Source of the DNA: Parasphingopyxis lamellibrachiae
GTDB taxonomy: Bacteria; Pseudomonadota; Alphaproteobacteria; Sphingomonadales; Sphingomonadaceae
NCBI RefSeq assembly: GCF_003385775.1
Contig: NZ_QRDP01000004.1
Coordinates: 975,665 to 1,039,664 of the forward strand
Reading direction: 5' to 3'
Length of the DNA stretch: 64,000 nt
The notes under the pieces were generated by a model that worked only from the letters and a program-made list of their open reading frames with translations, searched no databases and was not told where the DNA came from. The translations under genes were made by a program, and so were the position numbers. Of the stretch, positions 28,612 through 36,499 are shown piece after piece; position 1 is the first letter of the stretch; each line of letters starts with the position of its first letter.

Positions 28612-29610
28612 TCAGATTTCCAGAATGATCTTTCCGATATGTGCGCCCGCCTCCATCCGCGCATGGGCCGCAGCGGCATCGATCAGCGGGAAGCTCTGAT
28701 CCATCACCGGACGCAGCTTGCCCTGTTCGACGAACGACCAGGCATTGCGCTCGATCTCTTCGGCGAGCAGGCCCTTGAACTCCACCGAACGCGCCCGCAA
28801 TGTCGATCCGGTGAGCATCAATCGTCGGCTCATCACCTGCGCCATGTTGATGGTCGCTTCGAGCCCGCCCTGAACCGCGATCGTCACATGGCGGCCATCT
28901 TCCTTCAGGCATTGGAGATTGCGCGCGACATAGTCACCGGCAACCATGTCGATCACGATCTCCACCCCCGCGCCGTCGGTTAAGCGCTTTACTTCCTCGA
29001 CGAAATCCTGGGATTTATAGTTGATTGCATGGGTCGCGCCGATCTCCTGCGCGGCAGCGCATTTCTCGTCGCTGCCACAGGTCACGATCACGGTCAGGTC
29101 GAACAGCTTGCCCAGCATGATCGCCATCGAACCGATCCCGCTTGTGCCGCCATGGACCAATACGGTCTCGCCCTCGCGCGCATAGGCGCGCTCGAACAGA
29201 TTGTGCCAGACGGTGAAGAGCGTTTCGGGCAAGGCCGCCGCCTCCTGCATCGACAGCGCCTCCGGGACGCCCAGGCACTGGACGATGGGCGCCGCGCAAT
29301 ATTCGGCATAGCCACCGCCGGAAACCAGCGCGCATACCGACTGGCCCAGCACTGCATCTTCCACGCCTTCGCCAAGGGCAACAATCTGGCCGGCAATTTC
29401 CAGCCCCGGAATAGACGGCGCGCCGGGCGGCGGCGGGTAAAAGCCCTTGCGCTGGACAATATCGGGCCGGTTGACCCCTGCTGCCGCCACTTTCACGAGC
29501 ACTTCGCCAGGGTCCGGCTGTGGTACGGGACGGACAACGGCTTGCAGAACCTCCGGTCCTCCCGGATTTTCCATATCGATAGCAGTCATTTGATCTGGCA
29601 CCGCGGCCAT
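28612..29610 (-). CDS. NAD(P)H-quinone oxidoreductase, zeta-crystallin/PIG3-like
   Basis: A 332-residue medium-chain dehydrogenase/reductase without catalytic zinc ligands. Marks are AAGVNRPDIVQRKGFYPPP, GLEIAGQIVALG, the cofactor-loop VHGGTSGIGSMAI (GxxGxG-like) and MVAGDYV. The family reduces quinones with NADPH. ATG 29610 is preceded by CAGGGGATAATC, and longer frames would overlap the divergent DUF1192 gene. The pairing of this type of gene with a divergent DUF1192 gene is common in alphaproteobacteria. Confidence 0.9.
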   Translation of the reverse strand: MAAVPDQMTAIDMENPGGPEVLQAVVRPVPQPDPGEVLVKVAAAGVNRPDIVQRKGFYPPPPGAPSIPGLEIAGQIVALGEGVEDAVLGQSVCALVSGGGYAEYCAAPIVQCLGVPEALSMQEAAALPETLFTVWHNLFERAYAREGETVLVHGGTSGIGSMAIMLGKLFDLTVIVTCGSDEKCAAAQEIGATHAINYKSQDFVEEVKRLTDGAGVEIVIDMVAGDYVARNLQCLKEDGRHVTIAVQGGLEATINMAQVMSRRLMLTGSTLRARSVEFKGLLAEEIERNAWSFVEQGKLRPVMDQSFPLIDAAAAHARMEAGAHIGKIILEI

Positions 29611-29685
29611 GATTATCCCCTGTCCATGTACGCGAATTTGAGCGGCCATATTGACAGCCGGGGGTCGAGCGTCAACGTTACAGTC

Positions 29686-29883
29686 ATGGATTTGGACGAA
29701 CTTTTCGCCAAAACGCCCGGCGATCCTCTCACACTGTTGTGCAAGGAGGATCTCGACCCATATTCCGTTGAGGAACTGGAAACGCGAATTGACGCACTTG
29801 AAGGTGAAATTGCCAGGGTAAGGACCAAGCTGGACGGCGCGATCACCCATCGCAAAGCAGCCGACGAGCTGTTCAAACGATGA
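29686..29883 (+). CDS. DUF1192 domain protein
   Basis: A 65-residue protein: MDLDELFAKTPGDPL, then LLCKEDLDPYSVEELETRI and a short coiled coil ending HRKAADELFKR. This fits DUF1192 over its whole length. No function is known. I chose ATG 29686 because similarity begins there; an open frame extends further 5' but has no match. It lies between the quinone oxidoreductase and clpA. Confidence 0.85.
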   Translation: MDLDELFAKTPGDPLTLLCKEDLDPYSVEELETRIDALEGEIARVRTKLDGAITHRKAADELFKR

Positions 29884-30028
29884 GGCAATGGACGAAAACC
29901 TCGCCTCAATCGGCAGATTTTCGGCCCTTTCCCGCCAAAAATATTCCTTTTGTTAACTTTTTCGTTAACCATTCCCATATAGGATATACCGCGTCTCAGC
30001 TGTGTAGAGACCGGCAAGGAGTTAACTA

Positions 30029-32356
30029 ATGCCCTCTTTTGCTCGTGAACTGGAACAAACGCTGCATAATGCGCTCGCGGAAGCCGCGAACCGCAAACAT
30101 GAATATGCAACGCTCGAACATCTGCTGCTCGCGCTGACCGATGACGATCACGCCGCGCAGGTGATGACGGCCTGCGGCGTCGAAATTTCGGAGCTCCAGG
30201 AAGCCGTGGGCGTCTATCTCGACAATGAGCTGGAAGCGCTGCGTATCGAGGGCACGACCGATCCGTCGCCGACCAGTGGTTTCCAGCGTGTGGTGCAACG
30301 CGCTATTCTTCATGTGCAGTCTTCAGGCCGCGACGAGGTGACCGGGGCCAATGTGCTGGTTGCCCTGTTTTCCGAGCGCGAGAGCTATGCCGTCTATTTC
30401 CTCCAGCAGCAGGATATGAGCCGTCTCGATGCGGTGAGCTTTATCTCGCATGGCGTCGGCAAGGGTGAAACCGGCAGTGAGAGCCGGGAAATCAGTGGCG
30501 CGGACGATGAAGAGCAGCCGGAGCAAAAGCCCGGCGGCAAGAAGAAGAATGAAAGCGCGCTCAAACAGTTCTGCGTCAATCTTAACGAGAAAGCGCAAGC
30601 CGGAAAAATCGATCCCCTGATCGGCCGAGCCGTCGAGGTCGACCGGACAGTGCAGATTCTCTGCCGCCGATCAAAAAACAATCCGCTTTATGTGGGCGAA
30701 CCCGGTGTCGGCAAAACCGCCATCGCCGAAGGCCTGGCGCGGCGTATCGTGGAAGAAGATGTTCCCGAAGTGCTGCTTCCGGCTGTGATCTACGCGCTGG
30801 ATATGGGGGCGCTGCTCGCCGGTACGCGCTATCGCGGCGATTTCGAGGAACGGCTGAAGGCCGTCGTCAACGAGCTTGAAAAACTGCCCGATGCAGTCCT
30901 GTTCATCGATGAAATTCATACTGTGATCGGTGCGGGCGCAACATCGGGCGGCGCGATGGATGCCTCGAACCTGCTCAAGCCAGCGCTTTCCAGCGGCACG
31001 ATCAGGTGTATCGGTTCGACGACCTACAAAGAGTTCCGCAACCATTTCGAGAAGGACCGGGCCTTGCTCCGGCGCTTCCAGAAGATCGACGTCAACGAGC
31101 CGTCGACCGAAGATACGATCAAGATCCTCCAGGGCCTGCGCCCCCATTATGAGGAGCACCACAACGTCAAATATACGGCCGATGCGATCAAGGCCGCGGT
31201 TGAGCTGTCCTCCCGCTATATCAATGACCGCAAACAGCCGGACAAGGCCATCGATGTGATCGACGAAACCGGGGCCAGCCAGATGCTGGTCGCGCCGTCA
31301 AAGCGCCGCAAAATGATCACGCCGAACGAGATCGAACAGGTAATCTCGATGATGGCCCGGATCCCGCCGAAACAGGTGTCGACCAACGACAAGCAGGCCC
31401 TCGAAACCCTTGAAACCGATCTGAAACGGGTCGTGTTCGGCCAGGATCTGGCTATCGAGACGCTTTCGTCCGCGATCAAATTGTCGCGCGCCGGCCTGCG
31501 CGAGCCGCACAAGCCGATCGGCAATTACCTGTTCACCGGCCCGACGGGCGTAGGCAAAACGGAAGCCGCGCGGCAGCTTGCCTCGATCATGGGGATCCCG
31601 CTCGAGCGGTTCGACATGTCCGAATATATGGAACGGCACAGTGTGTCGCGCCTGATCGGCGCGCCTCCGGGTTATGTCGGTTACGATCAGGGCGGCCTTC
31701 TCACCGATGCCGTAGACCAGCACCCCCATTGCGTGCTGCTGCTCGACGAAATCGAGAAAGCCCATCCGGACCTCTTCAACGTCCTGTTGCAGGTTATGGA
31801 TAACGGCAAGCTCACCGATCATCACGGCAAGACCGTCGATTTCCGCAATGTCGTGCTGATCATGACGACCAATGCCGGGGCCGCCGACATGGCGAGCGAA
31901 GGCATCGGCTTTGGCGATATCTCTCGTGAAGATGCGAGCGAGGAAGCGGTGAAAAAGATGTTCACCCCTGAATTCCGCAACCGCCTCGATGCGATTGTTC
32001 CGTTCGGCTATCTGCCGCCGGCCGTGGTCGCCCGCGTTGTCGACAAATTCATTCTCGAGCTCGAACTGCAGCTTTCCGACCGCGAAGTTCATATCCGGCT
32101 CGACGATGAGGCGAAGAACTGGCTGACCGAGCGCGGCTACGACAAGTTATACGGTGCCCGCCCGATGGGCCGCCTGATCCAGGAGAAGGTCAAACAGCCG
32201 CTCGCCGAGGAACTGCTGTTCGGTAAACTCGTCAATGGCGGTGAGGTGGACGTGACGGTGAAGGACGACACGCTCGACTTCCTGCTCACCCCTGCCCCGC
32301 CCAAGCGCAAGCCGCCGAAGAAGAAAAAGAAAAAAACGCCCGAAGCCGAAGTGTAG
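30029..32356 (+). CDS. clpA: ATP-dependent Clp protease ATP-binding subunit ClpA
   Basis: A 775-residue Hsp100 unfoldase that feeds substrates to ClpP. The N-terminal double Clp-N domain begins MPSFARELEQTLHNAL. The first AAA+ module has Walker A GEPGVGKTA and Walker B LFIDEIHTV; the second has GPTGVGKTE and LLLDEIEKAHPD. The absence of a long middle coiled-coil marks it as ClpA, not ClpB. The C-terminus is a lysine-rich tail. The start is preceded by AAGGAG. The adaptor gene clpS, often directly upstream, is not here; DUF1192 is the upstream neighbour. Upstream (29953-29968) are two TTAAC repeats that could be part of the promoter. Confidence 0.97.
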   Translation: MPSFARELEQTLHNALAEAANRKHEYATLEHLLLALTDDDHAAQVMTACGVEISELQEAVGVYLDNELEALRIEGTTDPSPTSGFQRVVQRAILHVQSSGRDEVTGANVLVALFSERESYAVYFLQQQDMSRLDAVSFISHGVGKGETGSESREISGADDEEQPEQKPGGKKKNESALKQFCVNLNEKAQAGKIDPLIGRAVEVDRTVQILCRRSKNNPLYVGEPGVGKTAIAEGLARRIVEEDVPEVLLPAVIYALDMGALLAGTRYRGDFEERLKAVVNELEKLPDAVLFIDEIHTVIGAGATSGGAMDASNLLKPALSSGTIRCIGSTTYKEFRNHFEKDRALLRRFQKIDVNEPSTEDTIKILQGLRPHYEEHHNVKYTADAIKAAVELSSRYINDRKQPDKAIDVIDETGASQMLVAPSKRRKMITPNEIEQVISMMARIPPKQVSTNDKQALETLETDLKRVVFGQDLAIETLSSAIKLSRAGLREPHKPIGNYLFTGPTGVGKTEAARQLASIMGIPLERFDMSEYMERHSVSRLIGAPPGYVGYDQGGLLTDAVDQHPHCVLLLDEIEKAHPDLFNVLLQVMDNGKLTDHHGKTVDFRNVVLIMTTNAGAADMASEGIGFGDISREDASEEAVKKMFTPEFRNRLDAIVPFGYLPPAVVARVVDKFILELELQLSDREVHIRLDDEAKNWLTERGYDKLYGARPMGRLIQEKVKQPLAEELLFGKLVNGGEVDVTVKDDTLDFLLTPAPPKRKPPKKKKKKTPEAEV

Positions 32357-32380
32357 CGAAAGTTCAGGCGGCAAGAGGCT

Positions 32381-32680
32381 TTATGGCCTGTCGCCGCTGA
32401 TCTCTTCGAGCATGTCCGGCGGCTCGTCGTAAAAATCCACCCGCATTTCGACCGGTCCGAGCGGTTCGACGAAATGGAGCTGTTCGGGCAGGATGGTCGT
32501 GCTGTGGCCGGCCTCCAGAACCAGCGCCTCCCCTGTTTCCGAGACAGTATAGCGCAACGCGCCGGACAGGACGTTGAGCCTCCCCCATGCGCCCGCTTTC
32601 AGACTGTGGTCGCGGCGCAGGGCGGATGGCAGGCTGTTTTCATCGAATATTGGCGTCGATCGATACGGCTTGGCGGGCAT
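32381..32680 (-). CDS. DUF1971 domain protein (cupin-like)
   Basis: A 99-residue single-domain protein of the DUF1971 family, a small cupin-like fold also found fused to TehB-type methyltransferases. Marks are YRSTPIFDENSLPSALRRDH, GRLNVLSGALRY and PEQLHFVEPLG. It is the last gene in a run with a truncated haemoglobin and a small membrane protein, with a 6-bp gap to the latter, under the apparent control of an NsrR-type regulator. The biochemical function is unknown. Confidence 0.85.
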   Translation of the reverse strand: MPAKPYRSTPIFDENSLPSALRRDHSLKAGAWGRLNVLSGALRYTVSETGEALVLEAGHSTTILPEQLHFVEPLGPVEMRVDFYDEPPDMLEEISGDRP

Positions 32681-32686
32681 TGCCGG

Positions 32687-33136
32687 TCAACCCGTAAGCG
32701 TCAGCGCGCTGATCAGGCCAATGCAGATTGCGAAAAAGGCAAACAATATCGGCACGGTCAGAATCTGGGCGGCGGCCGCGCCATAGCCCAACGGCCCGGT
32801 TGCCGTTTCGACGGGGCCTGAGTGCACGGCCCCTGCTCCCTGCTCCGGCCGATGGTTACGCGCAACCCGGCTCATAACGATCGCCGTGCCGAAAAACATG
32901 ACGGTGTAACAAACGCTGATGATCACCATGCCGAGCGCGTCGAATGTTCCCCCGACCGTCAGCGCGAGCGACCCGAAGAACACGCCATAGCTCAGGAACA
33001 TGATTGCCCAGATCGAACCCGGAAGGTCGAAGGTGCGGGCCTCGTGTGTCGGACCCCGCCGCCCTTCCCGGGCTTCCTGCACTTCCACGCCATCGGCGCC
33101 GGTCGCTGCGGCAACATCGATTTCATCCATCAACAC
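32687..33136 (-). CDS. Small multi-pass membrane protein of the haemoglobin operon
   Basis: I do not recognise a named family. The protein has about 149 residues: a charged cytoplasmic N-terminus of ~40 residues, then hydrophobic segments around IWAIMFLSYGVFFGSLAL, ALGMVIISVCYTVMFFGTAI and ILTVPILFAFFAICIGLI, so three or four membrane spans. GTG 33136 has GGGGAG seven bases upstream; ATG 33130 is an alternative. Either start lies inside the 3' end of the truncated haemoglobin gene, so translation is coupled. The setting suggests a membrane part of a nitric-oxide or respiratory stress response. Confidence 0.75.
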   Translation of the reverse strand: MLMDEIDVAAATGADGVEVQEAREGRRGPTHEARTFDLPGSIWAIMFLSYGVFFGSLALTVGGTFDALGMVIISVCYTVMFFGTAIVMSRVARNHRPEQGAGAVHSGPVETATGPLGYGAAAAQILTVPILFAFFAICIGLISALTLTG

Positions 33137-33602
33137 GGTTTGTCTCCCCAACCAATTGCGAACTCATATCCTTCAGCCCCGATCGCTGGACCTCGATGCC
33201 CATCAACAGGCTTTCGGCAATCCGGGCGGCGCGTTCCTGGAAAAACATGCGCGCGGCTTCGCCTGGGACGACGGCATCGAGCGTCGCCGAGAACAGGTTC
33301 AGCCAGGCTTCGAAATGGTGACGTTCGAGCGTACCGATGGCGATATGCTTGACCATGGGATTGCCGTGAAAGCGGCCGGACTCGAGGGCGATCGAAGCCC
33401 AGAAATCCTTCATCCGGGAAAGATGCGCCGGCCAGTCTGCAATTTTGCTCTCGAAAATCGGGCCCAGCAGCGGATCGCGGCGAATGGCGGCGTAAAAGCT
33501 CTCGACAAGAGTCGAAATCAGCGCATCGTCTATGCCGATACGGGCCGCATGTTCGGCTTTGTCCCGCCGCGCGGATATTGCATATTCGGTCGTTGTACCC
33601 AT
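33123..33602 (-). CDS. Group III truncated haemoglobin
   Basis: A 159-residue globin of the truncated group III type, a family of small haem proteins linked to nitric oxide or microaerobic responses. Visible are the B-helix Tyr region LVESFYAAIRRDPLLGPIF, the E helix HLSRMKDFWASI, and the proximal histidine region LERHHFEAWLNLF with the family's HH-F-x-x-W. The start ATG has TAGGAGTCGG upstream. The first ~20 residues precede the globin fold. It is divergent from an NsrR-type regulator, with an NsrR-like operator beginning 13 bp upstream of the start, and overlaps the next gene. Confidence 0.9.
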   Translation of the reverse strand: MGTTTEYAISARRDKAEHAARIGIDDALISTLVESFYAAIRRDPLLGPIFESKIADWPAHLSRMKDFWASIALESGRFHGNPMVKHIAIGTLERHHFEAWLNLFSATLDAVVPGEAARMFFQERAARIAESLLMGIEVQRSGLKDMSSQLVGETNRVDG

Positions 33603-33614
33603 TGCCGACTCCTA

Positions 33615-33637
33615 AACATGTATTTCATATACTTGTT
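33615..33637. promoter_or_regulatory. NsrR-type operator between the haemoglobin and regulator genes
   Basis: The arms AACATGTATTT and ATATACTTGTT are separated by one C. The right arm reversed is AACAAGTATAT, so 9 of 11 positions pair, giving the 11-1-11 layout known for NsrR boxes. It lies 12 bases from the haemoglobin start codon and would block its transcription; it is also upstream of the regulator gene. A TATAAT hexamer at 33664-33669 is a likely -10 element for the regulator, which would make its mRNA almost leaderless. Confidence 0.65.
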
Positions 33638-33680
33638 TAGCGTCCTTGTCGGTAAAAACAATATATAATATGCCTGTTTC

Positions 33681-34124
33681 ATGAGAATGACCGTACAGAC
33701 GGACTATGCCCTGCGCGTGTTGATGCAGCTGGCGGTAACCGGCGAGCAGCGCACGATCGACGAGATCGCGCAAGCCTATGGCATCTCACGCAACCATGTG
33801 ATGAAAGTCGTCCAGCGCCTGGCAACGCTCGGCCTTGTCCACAGCCAGCGCGGGCGCAATGGCGGCCTGCGCCTTGCCCGGCCGGCGGACGAGATCAATG
33901 TCGGCGCACTGGTCCGCCAGATGGAAGACACCAGCCAGTTCGTCGAATGTTTCGACAGTGGAACCAACCATTGCGTGGTTACGCCCGCCTGCGGCCTGAA
34001 ACATGCTTTAAGCGGTGCAGTAGAGCAATTCCTTGTTCATCTGGACAGGTTTACAGTCGCAGATCTGGTACGAAAGCCGGTGGATTTCGGGCAGCTACTT
34101 GGCGAAGAGAATCTTGCCCTCTGA
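33681..34124 (+). CDS. nsrR: Rrf2-family regulator, NsrR type
   Basis: A 147-residue Rrf2-family DNA-binding protein. The N-terminus MRMTVQTDYALRVLMQLAV and the winged helix with AQAYGISRNHVMKVVQRL and RNGGLRLAR fit NsrR. The iron-sulfur ligands are the three cysteines in ECFDSGTNHCVVTPACGLK (spacing C-x7-C-x5-C), which in NsrR bind a nitric-oxide-sensing cluster. It is divergent from the truncated haemoglobin operon and shares its operator region. There is no Shine-Dalgarno sequence before the ATG. Confidence 0.88.
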   Translation: MRMTVQTDYALRVLMQLAVTGEQRTIDEIAQAYGISRNHVMKVVQRLATLGLVHSQRGRNGGLRLARPADEINVGALVRQMEDTSQFVECFDSGTNHCVVTPACGLKHALSGAVEQFLVHLDRFTVADLVRKPVDFGQLLGEENLAL

Positions 34125-34160
34125 ACAGCGCAACTGATCGGGCTGGTATGATTGTTCTTT

Positions 34161-34182
34161 GTGTAGTATTCACATAATACAC
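34161..34182. promoter_or_regulatory. Inverted repeat abutting the penicillin-binding protein start
   Basis: The arms GTGTA-n-TAT and ATA-n-TACAC face each other with five unpaired bases, giving 16 matching positions of 22. The repeat ends one base before the ATG of the class A penicillin-binding protein gene, where a ribosome-binding site would normally be. No Shine-Dalgarno sequence is visible. It could be an operator or part of a leaderless promoter. Confidence 0.4.
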
Positions 34183-34183
34183 T

Positions 34184-36373
34184 ATGGCGGATGACGACCT
34201 ATCTTTCCCGCGGAAAAGCTATGACGACCGCCAATCGCGGTTGATCGGTCCCTATGCAGACGATCCGGCATTCGATCCCTATTATCGGCGCAATCCCGAG
34301 CACCGCATCGACGCGCGTACGTTTGAGCAGCCAGAGCCAGACCTCACTTGCCATGATTTTGTGTTCGGCGACCCGGACGATGCCGAATATGCGGAGGACT
34401 ATGACGGAGACTATGGGCCGCCGCTTCCCCCGCGCCGGAAACGCCGCTGGCTGATCCTGAAATGGGCGCTCCGGGCCTTTGCGATCTTCCTGTTCCTGCT
34501 GATCGCCTGGCTGGCGATCTTCGCGCCCGTTTCACGCACCGCCCAGCCGCTGGTTCCGCCACCGATGATCCTCCAGGCCTCCAATGGCACGCCCATTGCG
34601 CGGATGGGGCCGGTGATGGACAGGCCGGTCGAGATTGCCGAACTCCCGCCTCATGTTGTGCACGCCTTTCTCGCCATCGAAGACCGGCGGTTCGAAGAGC
34701 ATTGGGGAATCGACCCGCGCGGCATCGCCCGGGCGCTCTGGACGAACCTCACATCCAGCACGCGACACGGCGGCAGCACGATCACCCAGCAGCTTGCCAA
34801 GCTCACCTATCTCAGTTCGGACCAGACCCTGTTCCGCAAGGCGCAGGAAGTGCCGATAGCCCTGTGGCTCGAAATCTGGCTGACGAAGGATCAAATCCTC
34901 GAACGCTATCTGTCGAACGCCTATTTCGGCGACAATGTCTACGGGCTGCGCGCCGCATCGCTCCACTATTTCTACCGTCACCCCGAGAATCTGACGCTGA
35001 CCCAGGCGGCGATGCTGGCCGGCCTTGTCCGCGCGCCCTCCCGCCTTGCGCCGACCAGTAACCTGGAAGGCGCGCAGGAACGCGAGCGCGTCGTTCTCGC
35101 CGCGATGGTCGATGCCGGTTATCTGACGCAGGAAGAGGCGGATGCCGTTCCCCTCGCAACGGTCGACCACCGCCCGCCCCCGCCCATGCCGCGCGGCAGC
35201 CATTTCGCCGAATGGGTGCAGGAGGAAGCACGGGCGGCCTATGGAATCGGTTATGAGAGCCTGGAAATACCGACCACGCTGGACTGGGATCTCCAGACGC
35301 TGGCCGAGCGCGTAACCCGGAGCAACGTTCCGGCGGGCGCGCAGATCGCCATGGTCGCCATGCGTACGGATGGCGAGGTCGTGGCGATGGTCGGCGGGCG
35401 CGATTATGCGACATCGCCGTTCAATCGCGCCACCCAGGCCACCCGCCAGCCGGGATCGACCTTCAAGCTGTTCGTCTATCTGGCCGCCCTGCAAAGCGGC
35501 ATGACGCCGGAAACGCTGGTCGATGACAGCCCGATCGAAACCGGCGAATACCGGCCCGTAAACTCCGGCGGGCGCTATCGCGGGGAGATCACGCTGCGCG
35601 AAGCCTTTGCCCGGTCGAGCAATGTCGTGGCCGTCCGCCTGTACCAGCGGCTGGGTAGCGAGGCGATCGCCGAGGCCGCCCGCACCCTGGGCGTGGAGCG
35701 CGAATTTCCCGCCAATGCGAGTGTCGCTCTGGGCAGCGGCGAGATGACCCTGCTTGAGCTGACTACAGCCTATGCCGCCGTCGCCAATGGCGACACGCCA
35801 GTTGTGCCCCATGGCATCACCCGGGGGCGCCGCGGCTTTTTCGAATGGCTGTTCGACAGGCGCCCGGTGATCGCCAGTCGCCACCGCGAGCAATTGCTCG
35901 ATATGCTTGGCGCGGTCATCAGCGAGGGCACCGGCAACGCCGCGCGCCTCTCGATCCCTGCATTCGGCAAGACGGGAACCACGCAGGACAGCCGCGACGC
36001 GCTGTTTGTCGGTTTTGCGGGCGATCTCGTCGTCGGCATCTGGATCGGCAATGACGATAACAGCCCTCTTGGCCAGGCCAGCGGCGGCGGAGCCCCCGCC
36101 CGCATCTGGCGCGCCTTTATGAGCGGCGCCATCGCCAATGCCGCTCCAAGGGCACAGCCGCGGCCTGCCCCACCGCCCGAAGAACCGGAATCCGCCGATG
36201 TCGATGTAGCGATCAAGCCCGATGGCAGCATTGAGATCGACACGCCGATCGGCGGCGCGCGCATTACCATCGAAGGCGACACTGTGGATGTCGCTCCCAA
36301 TGCAGAGACACGCCGCCGACTGGACGAACTGGAGCGGATGGGCGAGCCAGACAAAGAGCCGCCTGCCGAATAG
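34184..36373 (+). CDS. Class A penicillin-binding protein (transglycosylase/transpeptidase)
   Basis: A 729-residue bifunctional murein synthase. Residues ~1-85 are an acidic, tyrosine-rich cytoplasmic part ending in a basic patch, followed by one membrane anchor (~88-110). The GT51 domain has the catalytic Glu166 in AIEDRRFEEHWGID and GGSTITQQLAK. The transpeptidase domain has Ser425 in the SxxK motif STFK, the SSN motif in ARSSNVVAV, and KTGTT. The C-terminal ~60 residues are Pro/Asp-rich. It resembles the 1A group with a long acidic N-terminus. The LpoA-like lipoprotein at 1.5 kb could be its activator. It starts without a visible ribosome-binding site. Confidence 0.92.
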   Translation: MADDDLSFPRKSYDDRQSRLIGPYADDPAFDPYYRRNPEHRIDARTFEQPEPDLTCHDFVFGDPDDAEYAEDYDGDYGPPLPPRRKRRWLILKWALRAFAIFLFLLIAWLAIFAPVSRTAQPLVPPPMILQASNGTPIARMGPVMDRPVEIAELPPHVVHAFLAIEDRRFEEHWGIDPRGIARALWTNLTSSTRHGGSTITQQLAKLTYLSSDQTLFRKAQEVPIALWLEIWLTKDQILERYLSNAYFGDNVYGLRAASLHYFYRHPENLTLTQAAMLAGLVRAPSRLAPTSNLEGAQERERVVLAAMVDAGYLTQEEADAVPLATVDHRPPPPMPRGSHFAEWVQEEARAAYGIGYESLEIPTTLDWDLQTLAERVTRSNVPAGAQIAMVAMRTDGEVVAMVGGRDYATSPFNRATQATRQPGSTFKLFVYLAALQSGMTPETLVDDSPIETGEYRPVNSGGRYRGEITLREAFARSSNVVAVRLYQRLGSEAIAEAARTLGVEREFPANASVALGSGEMTLLELTTAYAAVANGDTPVVPHGITRGRRGFFEWLFDRRPVIASRHREQLLDMLGAVISEGTGNAARLSIPAFGKTGTTQDSRDALFVGFAGDLVVGIWIGNDDNSPLGQASGGGAPARIWRAFMSGAIANAAPRAQPRPAPPPEEPESADVDVAIKPDGSIEIDTPIGGARITIEGDTVDVAPNAETRRRLDELERMGEPDKEPPAE

Positions 36374-36471
36374 CGCCAACCCCGGCCATCAGGAAATCTT
36401 CGCAACGGGTCAGAGCCCCTTCGCGATAGGGAATCCCCTTTCCCCGCGCGCAATTTCGCGACAGTTGCAAA

Positions 36472-36489
36472 ATACCGACCGGTTGGTAT
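36472..36489. promoter_or_regulatory. TetR-type operator
   Basis: The sequence ATACCGACCGGTTGGTAT is a near-perfect palindrome (16 of 18 positions symmetrical) centred on ACCGGT, a form typical of TetR-family operators. It ends 10 bases before the ATG chosen for the TetR gene, so binding would block transcription of the whole downstream operon (autoregulation). Confidence 0.65.
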
Positions 36490-36499
36490 GTTGACTGCA

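Noticed and set aside
29953..29968. CtrA box upstream of clpA
   Set aside because: The two TTAA elements are separated by eight bases, not the seven of the consensus, so it is not listed as a feature.
34532..36379. 615-codon open frame on the minus strand opposite the penicillin-binding protein gene
   Set aside because: It mirrors a gene with every class A penicillin-binding protein motif; its translation has no recognisable domain and is rich in residues expected from antisense GC-rich codons.
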